64,000 bases of DNA from Mixophyes australis (taxonomy: Eukaryota > Chordata > Amphibia > Anura > Limnodynastidae), in contig JAVHZZ010000009.1 in assembly GCA_036250195.1 (NCBI GenBank), forward strand, positions 45,537,824-45,601,823, given 5' to 3'. Below are positions 44,690-56,100 of this stretch, in pieces (positions within the stretch are counted from its first letter, which is position 1; every line of letters begins with the position of its first letter). A program made the position numbers and the translations under genes. The notes under the pieces are model-generated. The model searched no databases. It was given only the letters and a program-made list of their open reading frames with translations, and was not told the origin of the DNA.

Positions 44690-45150
44690 GGATTCCGAAG
44701 TTTGTCTAGACTTTGGATTCTATCAATGAAGATGTCAGTGGTTAAAGTTGAAGGCAGAATTTTGTGAAACAATTAGAGACAGATTCAGGAGTACCCCTAA
44801 TTCTAATGTTGTTGTGCCTAGAACTAGCCTCTAGGTCTGTGAGTTTCTCCCTAATGCAACTTCAGATTTTATTTCTTTAGCAGTCGTCCTAAATTCGGAT
44901 GAAATATCTGCTTTCAGCGAACATAAAAGTATTTGAATAGAGCATAAGGTAACCTGGACCATCCATTTCCATGGAATAATAGTTTTCTTGTATAGATACA
45001 GCATCTTTTTGAAACTTTTGTGAGGGTGAGGGCGGTGAAGGTTAAAATGTTTTAATAACCATATGTGTACGGCTTTGTACTGTGGAAGATGAGGTTAAAG
45101 AAGTGCCAAAGAAGTGTACCGGGGGTACAGGTTTATTTGGTTTCATTGGT
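44690..45150 (-). pseudogene. L1 ORF1 fragment (coiled coil and RRM start)
   Basis: Three-frame reading of the minus strand gives MKPNKPVPPVHFFGTSL from about 45143. Next is ALKADISSEFRTTAKEIKSE-like coiled-coil text (SLKADISSEFRTTAKEIKSE is visible). Then KLTDLEASSRHNNIRIRGTP, which is the DLE-x-x-x-R-x-NNIRI-x-G-x-P signature of the L1 ORF1 RNA-binding domain. The piece stops at about 44690. L1 ORF1 normally has about 350 residues; this is about the first 40 percent and contains stops. Confidence 0.6.
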
Positions 45151-45385
45151 AAACTATGCAATGAACTTTTCAGCTTAGAGACTATGGCATGATAATACAA
45201 GCAGATGTCAACAAGAGATCCAGTGCTAGATATTGAGAAAGAGCATCTTAACAGGAATTACATAGAGCCTTGTAGTTGTTGTTTCTTGAAACTGCCACCA
45301 GATGTCAGTATAGGCTTAGATGTGCGTAGGCATAGTTAAAAGGTGTGATGGGGAAAATAACGATTTCTCTGTGCAATGTTAAAAC

Positions 45386-45700
45386 TAGAGATGGGCGGGT
45401 CCGGTTCCCCAAGAACCGAACCCACCCGAACTTTGGGTATCCGAGTACCGAGATGAGTAGCTCGGTACTCTCCCGCCCGTTCCGAATCCAAATCGAGGCC
45501 GAACGTCATTGTGACGTCGTCGGATCTCGGGGCTTGGTTCTCGCGATACTTCAACATTATAAATACACGCCTTCACAGCAATCCATCGCCATTTGACAGA
45601 GGGAGAGAGCAGGGTGTAGTCACAGGCTGATTAGAGCAGGGACAGAGAATCCAATATTCTTCTTGCAATTGCTCTAACAAAAATCGCTAGAGAAGAGAGG
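45386..45700 (+). promoter_or_regulatory. hAT promoter end: TATA box and CRE-like sites
   Basis: TATAAATA lies at 45558-45565. Upstream are GAACGTCATTGTGACGTCGT with two TGACG sites facing each other, and GC-rich direct repeats (GGTACTC, ACCGAGATGAGTAGCTCGGT as a small palindrome). The same order is seen at the ends of copies 1 and 2. Confidence 0.6.
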
Positions 45701-45742
45701 AGGATATTGGTTTATTATTTTTTTAAAATATTTGGCACTCCC

Positions 45743-45950
45743 CAGTGCTTTTGGGGTGTCCCCCATTATTGTGCATAAATATTTCTGACTGTCAAAAGTC
45801 ATATCTGTCAGCAGTATCTACCAACTAATTTTTAGCACTCCTCAGTGCTTTTGGAGTGTCCCCCATAATTGTGCATAAATATTTCTGGCTGTCAAAAGTC
45901 ATATCTGTCAGCAGTATCTACCAACTAATTTTTAGCACTACAAGTGCTTT
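45743..45950. repeat. 5' leader tandem repeat, two 100-bp units
   Basis: CAGTGCTTTTGG recurs at 45743 and 45843, each followed by GTCAAAAGTCATATCTGTCA. This is the reverse complement of the array at 10838-11350. Confidence 0.9.
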
Positions 45951-45959
45951 GCGCTCAGA

Positions 45960-48880
45960 ATGGATTCAAAGCAGTCCACATATGATCAGAATGAGCAACC
46001 AGGTTCTGTCACCAGTCCTGATGTTAGTGTTCCCAGTACGTCATCTGGCCAAGGCAATGTCAAACAACAGAGTGTTTCCAAATCAGTGCAAAAAACAAAA
46101 ACCCCAAAAAATTTGACTGTATTGAAGCAAAAAAGAAGTGTTACTGAGCAAAAGTTAAGTGCCGATAAAAAATAAATTGCAAACATGCCATTCTACACAC
46201 GCAGTGGCAAAGAGAGAATGAGGCCTTCACCTTTGCCTATTAGTGGCAGATCCCAAAAAGTTACCCAGCCTACAATTGGTGCACAACTACTGTTACGCGT
46301 CAAAGCCGAGCTGCAAGATAACAGTAAGGCATTAGAGGCGAATGTTTGCTCTGATTCACAAATGACAACAATCCCTGTGGAGAGTCCATCCAACAGTGGG
46401 ATGTTCAATCGTGAGCTTTCTGCTGATGTGTGCCTTAATAGCCCGAGTGTAGCCGGTAATACCCAAATTGAGGATGCCACTTAGGAATTAGAGGAGGATG
46501 AGGGGGAGATTTGTGTGGGCGACGAGGGCGCTAATGAGGATGTTGATGAGGATGAGGTTATTTGTGTAAGTCCTGCACTAGTGGCAGCAGTTCTGGCACG
46601 TGACAAGAAAAAGGCCATTGTCATGCCTGGGCATAAAACAAAAAAATCCACTTCTTATGTGTGGAATTATTTCTACCCAAATCCAGACAACAATTGTATA
46701 GCCATTTGTAGTGTATGTCAAGCCACAGTGATTCGAGGGAGGGACCTTAACCATCTTGGAACCTCGTCTATGTTACGCCATTTAACGAGAGTCCATGGCA
46801 AAGTGTTGGGAAAAGCTGAAAGTTCTTCCCAAAAAAATACATGCACTCCATCATCAGCTAAGACCCTCCGCTCACCGACATCCCGACGGCTACAAAATAC
46901 ACCCACCACACCATCCTCATCAATATCCTCAGTAGCGCTCGGAGTTAGCCCGGCATTCCACTTAAGGCTGGATGACTCCTGCACTATTATTGATTCCTCT
47001 GAAGAAAGTTTTAGTCCCACTGCTGCTGCTGTTGCTGCTGCTGGGGGTGAATCGTCATCCCAGAGGCAGGTCAAGAAAATGAGCAGTCCTACATTTCAGC
47101 AATTAACTGTGAAACAATCATTTGCGAGGGGAAGCAAATATGACAGCAGTCACCCAGTCGCCAAGCGAATCACAGACGCCATGGCTGCAATGTTAGTGTT
47201 AGATCTGCGTCCAATCTCCACAATAAACGCAGCTGGTTTTTCACAGTTAATTGAGGTTTTGTATCCACGTTAGAGAATTCCATCGCGACACCATTTCTCC
47301 TGTAAAGCAATTCCACAACTATACCAAAAAATGTGTAAAAATGTAGAGATTGCACTGAAAAATGCCATTCTGCCCACTGTCCACTTAACCACAGATATGT
47401 GGACAAATGGAAGTGGCCAAACCAAAGACTATATGACTGACAGCCCACTGGGTTGGTAATTTACCTTCACCAGCAGGAACAGCAGCAGCATGTACACCTA
47501 CATAACATTTGTCACAGGCAGGCCACTCTTTGTATCACCGGCTTCACTAACAGGCATACGGCTGACAATTTGTTACGCAAACTGAGAGATGTGATTGATG
47601 CATGGCTTATACCACTCGGACTCTCCCCAGGGTATGTCATTTCTGATAACGCCAACAATATAGTGCGAGCATTACAGCTGGGTGATTTCCAACATATTCC
47701 CTGTTTTGCTCACACCATCAACTTGGTGGTGCAGAGCTTCCTACAAAATAAACGTGAGGTGCAGGAGATGCTTTCGGTGGCCCGTAAAATTTCAGACCAT
47801 TTCAGGCATTCAGCCACAGCATGTAGGAGATTACAGCAGCTCCAAGAGCAGTTTAACTTGCCCTGCCACCAACTTAAGCAAGAGGTGGTAACTACGTGGA
47901 ATTCCACCCTGTACATGCTTCAGAGGATGGAGGAACAGCGCAAAGCCATCCAAGCATATTGCACAAGCCATGACATTGGGAAAGAAGGGGGGATGTATTT
48001 CATTCTTGCACAGTGGGGGATCCTTTCAGTCCTGTGCAAGGTGCTGAAACCATATAAAGTTGTGACGTGTGAGGTGAGTGCAGACTCTGCTAGTTTGAGC
48101 CAAGTCATTCCTTTAATTAGACTATTGGAAAAGCAGCTTGAGAAAATGAAACAGGAGCTGAAAGCAAGCAATTCAGCAAAGTATGTTGGCCTTGTCGATC
48201 AAGTACTTAATTCGCTTCACAATGATCCTTGAGTTATTAAGATCTTGAACTCGGATCAGTACGTTTTGGCCACTGTGCTTAATCCAAGGTTTAAAACCTA
48301 CATTGAGTCTTTACTTGTAAATGAGCGAGATGTTAACTTTTGCAAGAAGCTATTGCTCAGCAAGTTGTCCGCTGAACTGGGCCTCGGCTTGACAACGTGT
48401 CGTCCTTCACTTTCTTAAGCTGCCACTGCTCGTAAAAAATTAAATTTCCACAAAAGAAGCAGGGAAGACGCAGGGGGAAGACCAGAACAATTTAACATCT
48501 CGGCTGGTTTGAAGGATTTTTCAAAAAAATGTGTCACTTTGCCCATAACTCCATCCAATACGTGTATAAACATGCAAAGGATGGTGGAGGATTACTTTCA
48601 AGAGGTAGTTGATATGGAAATGTCAGACAGTCCCTTTCCTTACTGGGAAGAAAAGCAGGCCATTTGGAAACCCATGTACAAACTTGCTTTGTAATACGTA
48701 AGCTGCCCACCCTCCAGTGTGTACTCTGAATGAGTGTTCAGCACAGCAGGGAACTTAGTCAGTGATCGCCGTAGAAGGTTACTTCCCAAAAATGTTGAGA
48801 AAATGATGTTTATAAAAATTAACTACATCTTCCACGAGGAAGGCCTTCACCATCCAAGACATCCAAGCACTGTTCTCTAA
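45960..48880 (+). pseudogene. hAT BED-finger transposase, nearly complete but with stops
   Basis: The start at 45960 (MDSKQSTYDQNEQPGSVTSP) agrees with copy 2. A frameshift at 46170 leads to MPFYTRSGKERMRPSPL, and a TAG at 46482 interrupts the acidic leader. The BED finger follows: YFYPNPDNNCIAICSVCQA, then RHLTRVHG. A Ser/Ala linker with polyalanine precedes the catalytic domain. TTDMWTN (about 47390) is the first Asp motif and VISDNANNIVRAL (47640) the second. FAHTINLVVQ is the conserved C/H region and TWNSTLYMLQRM the W motif. The end is CPPSSVYSE, stop, VFSTAGNLVSDRRRRL, the dimerisation region with the last catalytic Glu. About five stops or shifts remain, so it is inactive but readable. 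Confidence 0.9.
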
Positions 48881-49099
48881 TGGCGGATTGAAGCGGCGAT
48901 GAATTGATAGTCTGTGATGATGACGTACACACTGATGAGGGTGAGGATGAAGCTGAAGATGATGATGATAACATCTTTTTAAAACTTTCTATGTAAGTGT
49001 AGGGTGCAATCTACCCCCAAAGAGGAAAGGGACTTGTGGCATTTCCATATCACGTACCGTCTTGAAAGGCTGCTGTTTGGGAAATTTCTCCTTAAGGGT

Positions 49100-49640
49100 A
49101 GGGTGTCATAGACAGAGTGACCCCAAACTGCCTTTGTCCATTTCTCTTAATATTGAACAGTCTATAACGGCTGAATTTTTGGTATTTTCTACAAGTGGAG
49201 GGGAGCCTAGAGAGACAGAAACCAAACTGGCTTTCTCTATGTCAATTAATATTGTACAGTCTATAATGGCTGAATTTTTTTGTATTTTATACAAGTGGAG
49301 GGGAGCCTAGAGAGACAGAAACCAAACTGGCTTTCTCCATGTCAATTAATATTGTACAGTCTATAACGGCTGAAATTTTGTATTTTATACAAGTGGAGGG
49401 GAGCCTAGAGAGACAGAAACCAAACTGGCTTTCTCCATGTCAATTAATATTGTACAGTCTATAACGGCTGAATTTTTGGGTATTTTCAACAAGTGAAGGG
49501 GGGCCTATAGAGGCAGAAACCAAACTGGCTTTGTCCATTTCAATTAATATTGTACAGTCTATAACGGCTGAATTTTTTGGTTTTTTAAACAAGTGGAGGG
49601 GGGCCTATAGAGACAGAAAGCAAACTGCCTTTTTCCATTT
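49100..49640. repeat. 3' subterminal array, five to six ~99-bp units
   Basis: TAATATTGTACAGTCTATAA recurs at intervals of 98-100 bp (49248, 49348, 49446 and 49546, with a variant at 49148). The intervening text holds GTGGAGGGGAGCCTAGAGAG. Confidence 0.93.
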
Positions 49641-50032
49641 CTTTACATATTTAACTATAAGTGTAGGGTGTAATATAGATCCAAAGACGATGACTGCATT
49701 GCCAATATGCATAGATGGAGAGGAAGACAATCTGTTTTGTGTGTAGAATAAATGAAGGCCTACCAACGAAGAATTAAACTGTTTTTTGGATGATTTATTA
49801 CCTCTAGAATTAGATTACTTATCTCTAAAACAGTTGGAGCACTAAATTGGGTTATTTTAGGCCCAAAAACATTAATTTTCCAACAAAATAGCAAAACAAA
49901 ACCAAACAAAACCAAAACCAAAACACGCAATGGCGGTTTTGCAAAACCAAAACCAAATCACGACGGTAATCCAGATCCAAAACCGAATCCAAAACCAAAA
50001 CACGGGGGTCAGTGACCATCTCTAGTTAAAAC

Positions 50033-50404
50033 TATAACAGCACTTTACCTTAAAGCTAGGCTTTTATAATTGAAATAGTTCAGTCAAAGGTAGGAGTAAG
50101 CAGTGTTAAATAGTGATCATACAGCTTCCTGTGTAATTCAGCAAATTATCTGGTGTATATGATTATATGCCACAGCAGGCCACAAGTAGAGCTCACAGCC
50201 GGAAGGGTATAAAATGTCTAGATCTGCGACCGGAAGTATGCCACACTTCTTTCATAGCACTGTGGGGAGGCTCCACATGAAAAACTTACCATTCAGGAGG
50301 TTGCTGCACTTCTCAGAGAGAGCACAGGACAGGTTAATGCTACTCTGTGTTGTAATGCCTCAGAGCCCTCTCTTTATTCTTGTTGCTGGGCTCAGATATC
50401 TCGA
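50033..50404. other. Spacer between hAT copies 3 and 4
   Basis: GGGTATAAAATG at about 50207 looks like a TATA box, and CTCTTTATTC lies near 50370. It may be an LTR or leader fragment. No gene is recognised. Confidence 0.25.
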
Positions 50405-50990
50405 TGGCAGACGTTTTGGCGACTGTGCTTGAACCTAGGTGTAAGACCTACATTGATTCTTTGCTTCAAAGTGACCGAGATGTTAACCATTGCTAGAAGC
50501 TATTGGTCAGCAAGTTGTCCACTGAACTGGGCCTTGGCTTCACCACGTCTCCTCCTTTAGTTTCTCAAGCAGCTGCTGCTCGTAAAAAATTGAACTTTCC
50601 AAAGCGAAGCAGGGATGACACAGGGGGCAGATCACAACAGTTTGACATCTGGGCTGGTTTGAAAGATTTTACCAAAAAATGTGTGACCTTGCCCATAACT
50701 CCATCCAATCCTACTATTAACATGCAAAGGATGGTGGAGGAATATTTTCAAAAGGTAATTAATATGGAAATGTCAGACAGGCCCTTTCCTTACTGGTAAG
50801 AAAAACAAGCCATTTGGAAACCCATGTACAAACTTGCTTTGCAATACCTAAGCTGCCAACCCTCCAGTGTGTACTCTAAAAGAGTATTCAGCACAGCCGG
50901 GAACCTTGTCAGTGATCGATGTTGGAGGTTACTTCCGAAAAATGTGGAAAAGATCCACGAGGAAGGCCTTTACCATCAATGACATCCAAG
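50405..50990 (+). pseudogene. hAT transposase C-terminal part, copy 4
   Basis: The reading includes LSTELGLGFTTSPPLVSQAA, KKLNFPKRSRDDTGGR, WAGLKDFTKKCVTLPITPSN and MVEEYFQKVINMEMSDRPFP. A stop follows YW. In the next segment, SSVYSKRVFSTAGNLVSDR shows Lys in place of the conserved Glu. The copy is slightly diverged from copies 1 and 3. Confidence 0.85.
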
Positions 50991-51239
50991 TACTGACAGT
51001 TCTCTAATGGCGGATTCCAGCGGAGATGAATTAATAGTCTGTGATGATGATGTATACACTGATGAGGGTGAGGATGATGCTGAAGATGATGATGACAACA
51101 TCTTTTTAAAACTTTCACTATAAGTGTAGGGTGTAATCTACCCCAAACAGGAAAGGTACTTGGGGCATTTCCATTTAACTTACAGTCTTTAAAGGCTGCT
51201 GTTTTGTCAATTTCACTATAAGTGTAGGGTGTCATACAC

Positions 51240-51620
51240 AGACAGGCACCAAACTGCCTTTGTCCATTTCTATTTTATTGTACAGTCTATGCAGGCTGGG
51301 TTTTTTTCTATTTAACTACAAGTGGTGGGTGTCATATACAGACAGACACCAATCTGCCTTTGTCCATTTCTATTTTATTGTACAGTCTATGTAGGCTGCT
51401 TCTTCTTCTATTTCAATTTTAATCTCTGGGAATCATCTAGACCCAAACAGAACACCGCCTTTGGGCATTTATATTTTATTGTACAGTCTATGCAGGCTGC
51501 TTTTTCTTCTATTTCAATTTTAATCTCTGGGAATCATCTAGACCCAAACAGAACCTCTGCAATGGGCATTTCTATTTATAAAATAGTCTTTGCAGGCTGC
51601 TTTTTCTTCTATTTAACTAT
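51240..51620. repeat. 3' subterminal array of hAT copy 4
   Basis: Units of about 90-110 bp share ATTTTATTGTACAGTCTATG and GCAGGCTGC. The pair at 51400-51500 and 51490-51600 also shares AATCTCTGGGAATCATCTAG. Confidence 0.85.
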
Positions 51621-52228
51621 AAGTGTAGGGTGTAATATACACCCAAAGAGGATGGCTACATTGCCAACAGGCAAAGATGGAGAGTAAGACAAGCAGGCTT
51701 GTCTGTAGAATTTGCAGGCAAGTGTTAGAATTAAGGACGGCCTACCAGGGATTAAACTGTATTTTTCATAATTTGCACTAAGAAGGTTTGGGTGTACACT
51801 ACAGCCAAACAGAAAAGATGCTTTGGGCATTTCTATTGATCGTACAGTGTTTGCAGGCTGCTTTTTTTGCATTTAACTATAACTGTAGGTTGTAATATAC
51901 AGATAGACACCAAACTGACTTTTACGCTATGAATTTCGATCGCTCTTTTTAGTGCGTTGTCTGGCACCCTGGATTGGTGTGTGTCTGATAAAAGCACACA
52001 TCCCGAGGGGGGGCAGCCCTCGTTGACATTTATTATCTGTAGAATTACCTCACTTATCCAAGAAACAATGTTATTTTAGCCCAAAAAAATGAACTTTAAC
52101 AAATTGCAAAACAAAACCAACCAAAACCAAAACACGCAAGGGCGGTTTTGCCAAAACCAAAGCCAAAACTAAAACACAAAGGTAATACAGATCCAAAACC
52201 AAAACACGGGGGTCAGTGACCATCTCTA

Positions 52229-53780
52229 GTTATTAAACTCTTTGATGAGCAGTACTTTATGCTCCCTCTAGAGCACAATTGTGGCTGAATACAGAAGGAG
52301 AGTTGAAGGTGATCAAGAACACGAACCCTTCAATGGTGTCAGCTCTGGGAGCAGATGAGCACCAATGTGTTAGGGGAACAAGACAATTTGTTAAGATTTT
52401 TTTGTGGAACAGGGAACTCTGTTTAATGAAGTTTAATGAAGTTTGTACAGCTCAGAATGCAGAGCAATAGGGGCACACATCCTCCTTGTCCCACATCCAA
52501 GCCATGCCCCCTTTTTGTTTTGTTTTTTTAAACCAATTCAAAGAATACAAACATGTTAAAGCCATCATAACATACCACATCACAGCAAATGACCATCCCC
52601 GAAAATAACTGCCATTCATGTTTCCAGTAAATAGGCCATCAAAACCAGATATATTGTATTTGTATAGGAATGTTCAGGACAAAAAAGTTGGTTTTGTTTT
52701 ACACATATTGAATCTCGTAGGCAGAACAGGTAGGTTAACAGATGTGTGAAGTTTCGATTATATAATATATAACTGGGTTCGTTTTTGCTTTGCCACTCAA
52801 TGGAATACCGTTCCTTACAGTTAATTGCATTTTACTGAATTAATAGTCTATGATTAGAATGGGGATGGCATTGGTCAATACATTCTGCCATGTGGTGTGA
52901 TTGGGGTGAGACTGGAAACACAAATTCCACTAGTGCATCATGCAAAACTTCTTCTCAGCATAATGTGGCAAAATGAATTCCAATATTTAAGATGATCACA
53001 TGTATTGTATAGTACATCCATGATTGCCAATACACTGGTATTTTAATTGGCTGTGTTCAATACAAGATCATAGTTTTTATGCCTACAATGAGTCACAGAC
53101 TTGTTAGCTTTCCATATTATGCCCAAAATATAATGATTGGACCCCTATAAAAACCGGGGAATCAGTTCTGTTTTTTTCATTAGCCTCTAGTGGCTAGAAA
53201 AATGCACTGGTTATTATCTCTTTGTTTGAAAACATTGCTGTTTTAAAGGACATTACCATTGGACAATTTTATCATTGTCCTAGAGTAAAGTTCACCTTGT
53301 GTGATGAACAGGACTGCTCTGTGCAATGAGACCAGTATCATATCGGATAAGCTGATTTTTGTTTTTATATCACGTACTTATGTTTTACTATTAACATCTA
53401 TTGAGAAAGTAAAACACCAGTAATGTCCTCTCATTCGATTGGTTACATCTAAGAAGTTAAAGTTTTCATCCAGATGAAACTGTGAATATTCTCCAGATAT
53501 AATCAGATAAGCCTGATTTATGTTAAGCACATTGGTACAAGGCTAATTGACATTCACATTTCCACACACACACACAACAAAAAATTGTTTTTCTATTTGT
53601 TGGAAGATACTGCACTATTAGACACCTTCTGTTTCTCAAACAAACAGGGTTTGTGACTTTCTCTAAGCGCTCACATATACATCTGCCTTAAATATAGCAC
53701 TGAGGAAACCACTTCCCTGTGTATATATCAGGCGCTTATGACCTTCTGTTTCTCATTTACTTTTATAGATATTGCTCTGA
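52229..53780. other. Probably unique AT-rich DNA
   Basis: No coding family, array or terminal motif is recognised over this 1.5 kb. A poly-T run at 52514-52528 could be the reverse tail of an old retroposon. Confidence 0.4.
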
Positions 53781-55069
53781 CCCACTGTAAGGTCCCTATC
53801 GGAGATGTGCCTCACAGGGCGACTAACTCCTAATACCTCCGAATTTACCACGATCCGCGTGGATGACTGGATCCTACCTCGGTCCCTGATTGGGTTTTCT
53901 CCGGACACCCGCAAGTAACACCTAAGAGGGAAAACACAGTTAAACCGAGTCTACCAAGTAAGGGCTGTCCGAGACTACGGCAAAGAACAAGGACACAGTC
54001 AGTCCAAGCTCACTTGCCGCCTCCTCACTTTGTTCTTGCCAAGACGCGGGGGACTACAGGCACTGAAGGCCAAGACTAGTCCGAGGACTAATCCCGCCTC
54101 AAGTACCTCACACACCTGCCGGTGAGGGCCTAACCGAAAGGAGGAATCGAGCGTGATACTCACCGGGACACTCCCACTTCCGATTCGGTTCTCCTGCACC
54201 TTCCCGACTCCTGCGGATGACAAGAACACACAGCCTCCCTCTACGCTCTCCGTGAGACTAAGATGGCACCCACAAAACTGGACTGACTACAACAGCGACC
54301 CGACCCTAACAACGTTCTAATGATCGGCAACGAAACTAAGTCAAACCACTATGACTAACTAGGTGTGGTGCACTAACGGAACTGCTCACTTACACGCTAC
54401 GGGGAACACCAGCCGGTGTTCACAGACTAAACCGGAGGGCGGTTCCTAACCCCCTCACCCAGGTCGTACCAAGAAGCTGCCTTCTTGCTATGGGGTCACC
54501 CACGGACCCTAAGGACCGGTTCTTTAAGCCCGGCTGAGGCTCAGTAGAACAGCACACTAACCCGCGGGCCGACTGCCGCACGGAACAGCCGATCGAACTG
54601 AACCGCCCGACTGCCTGTACTCGGGTATCTCACACGTGTCCCTACGTCCGGAACCACAGGTCCACCTGCACGGAACCGGCCTTGAGGACCCTTGATCAGA
54701 ACCACGGCCGCCCCTGGAACTGCCTCAAGGTGTGCTGCACTGCCACCAACTCACTCAGCCACCCCCTCTGGGTACCAGTGTGACCCCGGGGACCTAAGGG
54801 ACAGGAAAACTACGTGTGTTCTTCCCTGACTATGTGTATGCTGGTAACTACACTTGTCCCCACAGCACGGGTTAGCACAGGAAACCACAGGAACAAGAGC
54901 CTACCTTTAATGGGGGCCTGACGTCTTGCCCCTGGACACAATTACATAGCACACCCAAAATACTGTAATTCAACAATACCCGCCTCACAGACAGAATACA
55001 ATATACAGTACTTTGTAAGCTACTTACCAGAGCACACCGCTGTTAGCCAACCAACAGGTTGCTACAGCA

Positions 55070-55615
55070 CCACAGGAGCCTCTGCTCTACTGTACCTCCT
55101 AACCACGTGTGCTCACCTCACACAGGACCGCGCCTACACTCACGAGGCTCCCACGCCTCTACCTCATCACCACCAGGGCCTTCTGCCCTTCACACCATGG
55201 GCTTCAGTCCCCTCTCTACCTCAGGGCTCTGAGCCCACTAACTAGGGCCTTGTGCCCTACTACCTAGGGGTCCTAGCCCCTGCCTACCGAGGCCTGTGGC
55301 CTCCCTAGCTATCTACTAGGGCCTTGTGCCCTTAATAGCCTACGGGCTACCAGCCCCTAACCAGGCCCTGTGGCCTTCCTATGGCCTCTAGGCCACTAAC
55401 TACCTAAGGGCCTTGTGCCCTTGTACACCTGGGGCTCCGCGCCCCCTGTCTAACTTACAGGGGCTTGTCCCCTTTATCAAAGTAATATGGCCTACTGGCC
55501 CACTAACTTTATTGGGGCCTAGTGCCCAGGTCCCTGGGCCTTGTGCCCCTAATTTACAGTGCCAACGGGCCTTGTGCCCGACTGTGCCCACGGGCCTAGT
55601 CCCCGACTTTAATTA
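55070..55615. repeat. Array of ~20 short stem-loops with differing stems
   Basis: Every 20-35 bp there is a small palindrome: GAGGCTCCCACGCCTC, GGGCTCTGAGCCC, TAGGGCCTTGTGCCCTA, GAGGCCTGTGGCCTC, GGGCTACCAGCCC, TGGCCTCTAGGCCA, AAGGGCCTTGTGCCCTT, GGGGCTCCGCGCCCC and CGGGCCTTGTGCCCG. Stems are 4-6 bp with 2-6-nt loops. Stem sequences differ, but both arms change together. The text between them is short and CTAA-rich. Confidence 0.85.
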
Positions 55616-55666
55616 GTGTGCTGCGGGCGTGGGCCCGGGAGAGGAGTTGCCTGGCAAGGGCCTTAC

Positions 55667-55903
55667 CTGGTGCTGTCTTCGGGGAACTTCTCCTGGACTC
55701 CTTCCCCGTCTGCCGCTGCTTCCACACTCTGCCGCCGGCTTCTTGTCTTGATCACGCCGGTCTTCAGGCAGCAGAGGCGCTCTTAGCCCTAACAAGGGCT
55801 CTCTGCCGCCACTGCTGGTCTCCGCTGTCTTCTCTTCTTGTTTGATCCCGCAGCTCTCCGCGACACGTCCTCTTCCTGCTCTCTCCGCCGACGAACTGAA
55901 CAT
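55667..55903 (-). CDS. Hypothetical first exon, 79 codons, on the minus strand
   Basis: From an ATG at 55903 the minus strand encodes MFSSSAERAGRGRVAESCGI, then a charged Gly/Arg/Glu-rich stretch. A good splice donor (CACCAG|GTAAGG) lies at 55667/55666. Upstream is a CpG-rich region with CACGTG and TATTTAA-like motifs. No family is recognised and the composition is low-complexity. The frame may be chance in a GC-rich leader. The stem-loop array would lie in the following intron. I cannot say whether it is a host or transposon exon. Confidence 0.25.
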
Positions 55904-55920
55904 GGCGGCGCGCGCGCCGG

Positions 55921-56100
55921 CTTAAATAGTCGGTGCCGTGCTAACGTCATCACGTAGCGTCGACGCGACGCCACGTGATGACATGGCGGGTCCGGATTGG
56001 TCCGCCGCCATTTTTCCTTTTGAAATGGCTGGGAGGTGAGCCCTGATTGGCTCACCGTCCCGGCTGAACTGAGGGAACCGCCGCCCGAGGGATGACGACG
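55921..56100 (-). promoter_or_regulatory. CpG-rich promoter-like segment with a 10-bp inverted repeat
   Basis: GTCATCACGT at 55946-55955 is the exact complement of ACGTGATGAC at 55973-55982. The right arm gives a CACGTG E-box at 55972-55977. CCAAT-type strings (GATTGG) occur at about 55995 and 56044. A TTAAATA string is at 55922. This fits a vertebrate or retroelement promoter. Confidence 0.4.

Larger units (their letters stand above)
45386..50024 (+). mobile_element. hAT transposon copy 3, full length with 8-bp target duplication
   Basis: TAGAGATGGGCGGGTCCGG opens the element and GGTCAGTGACCATCTCTA closes it; the terminal inverted repeat is TAGAGATGG. The direct duplication GTTAAAAC lies at 45378-45385 and 50025-50032. 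At 4639 bp it is the reference copy of the family in this window. From left to right it holds a GC-rich promoter, two 100-bp units, the transposase gene, a five-unit 99-bp array and GGTTTT-rich terminal DNA. Confidence 0.95.
50405..52228 (+). mobile_element. hAT transposon copy 4, 3' half only
   Basis: It starts within the catalytic region (DVLATVLEPRCKTYIDSLLQ in one frame) and ends with GTCAGTGACCATCTCTA. A 3' array of about 90-100-bp units (51240-51620) contains TTTATTGTACAGTCTATG. The 5' half was lost before or during insertion. Confidence 0.85.
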
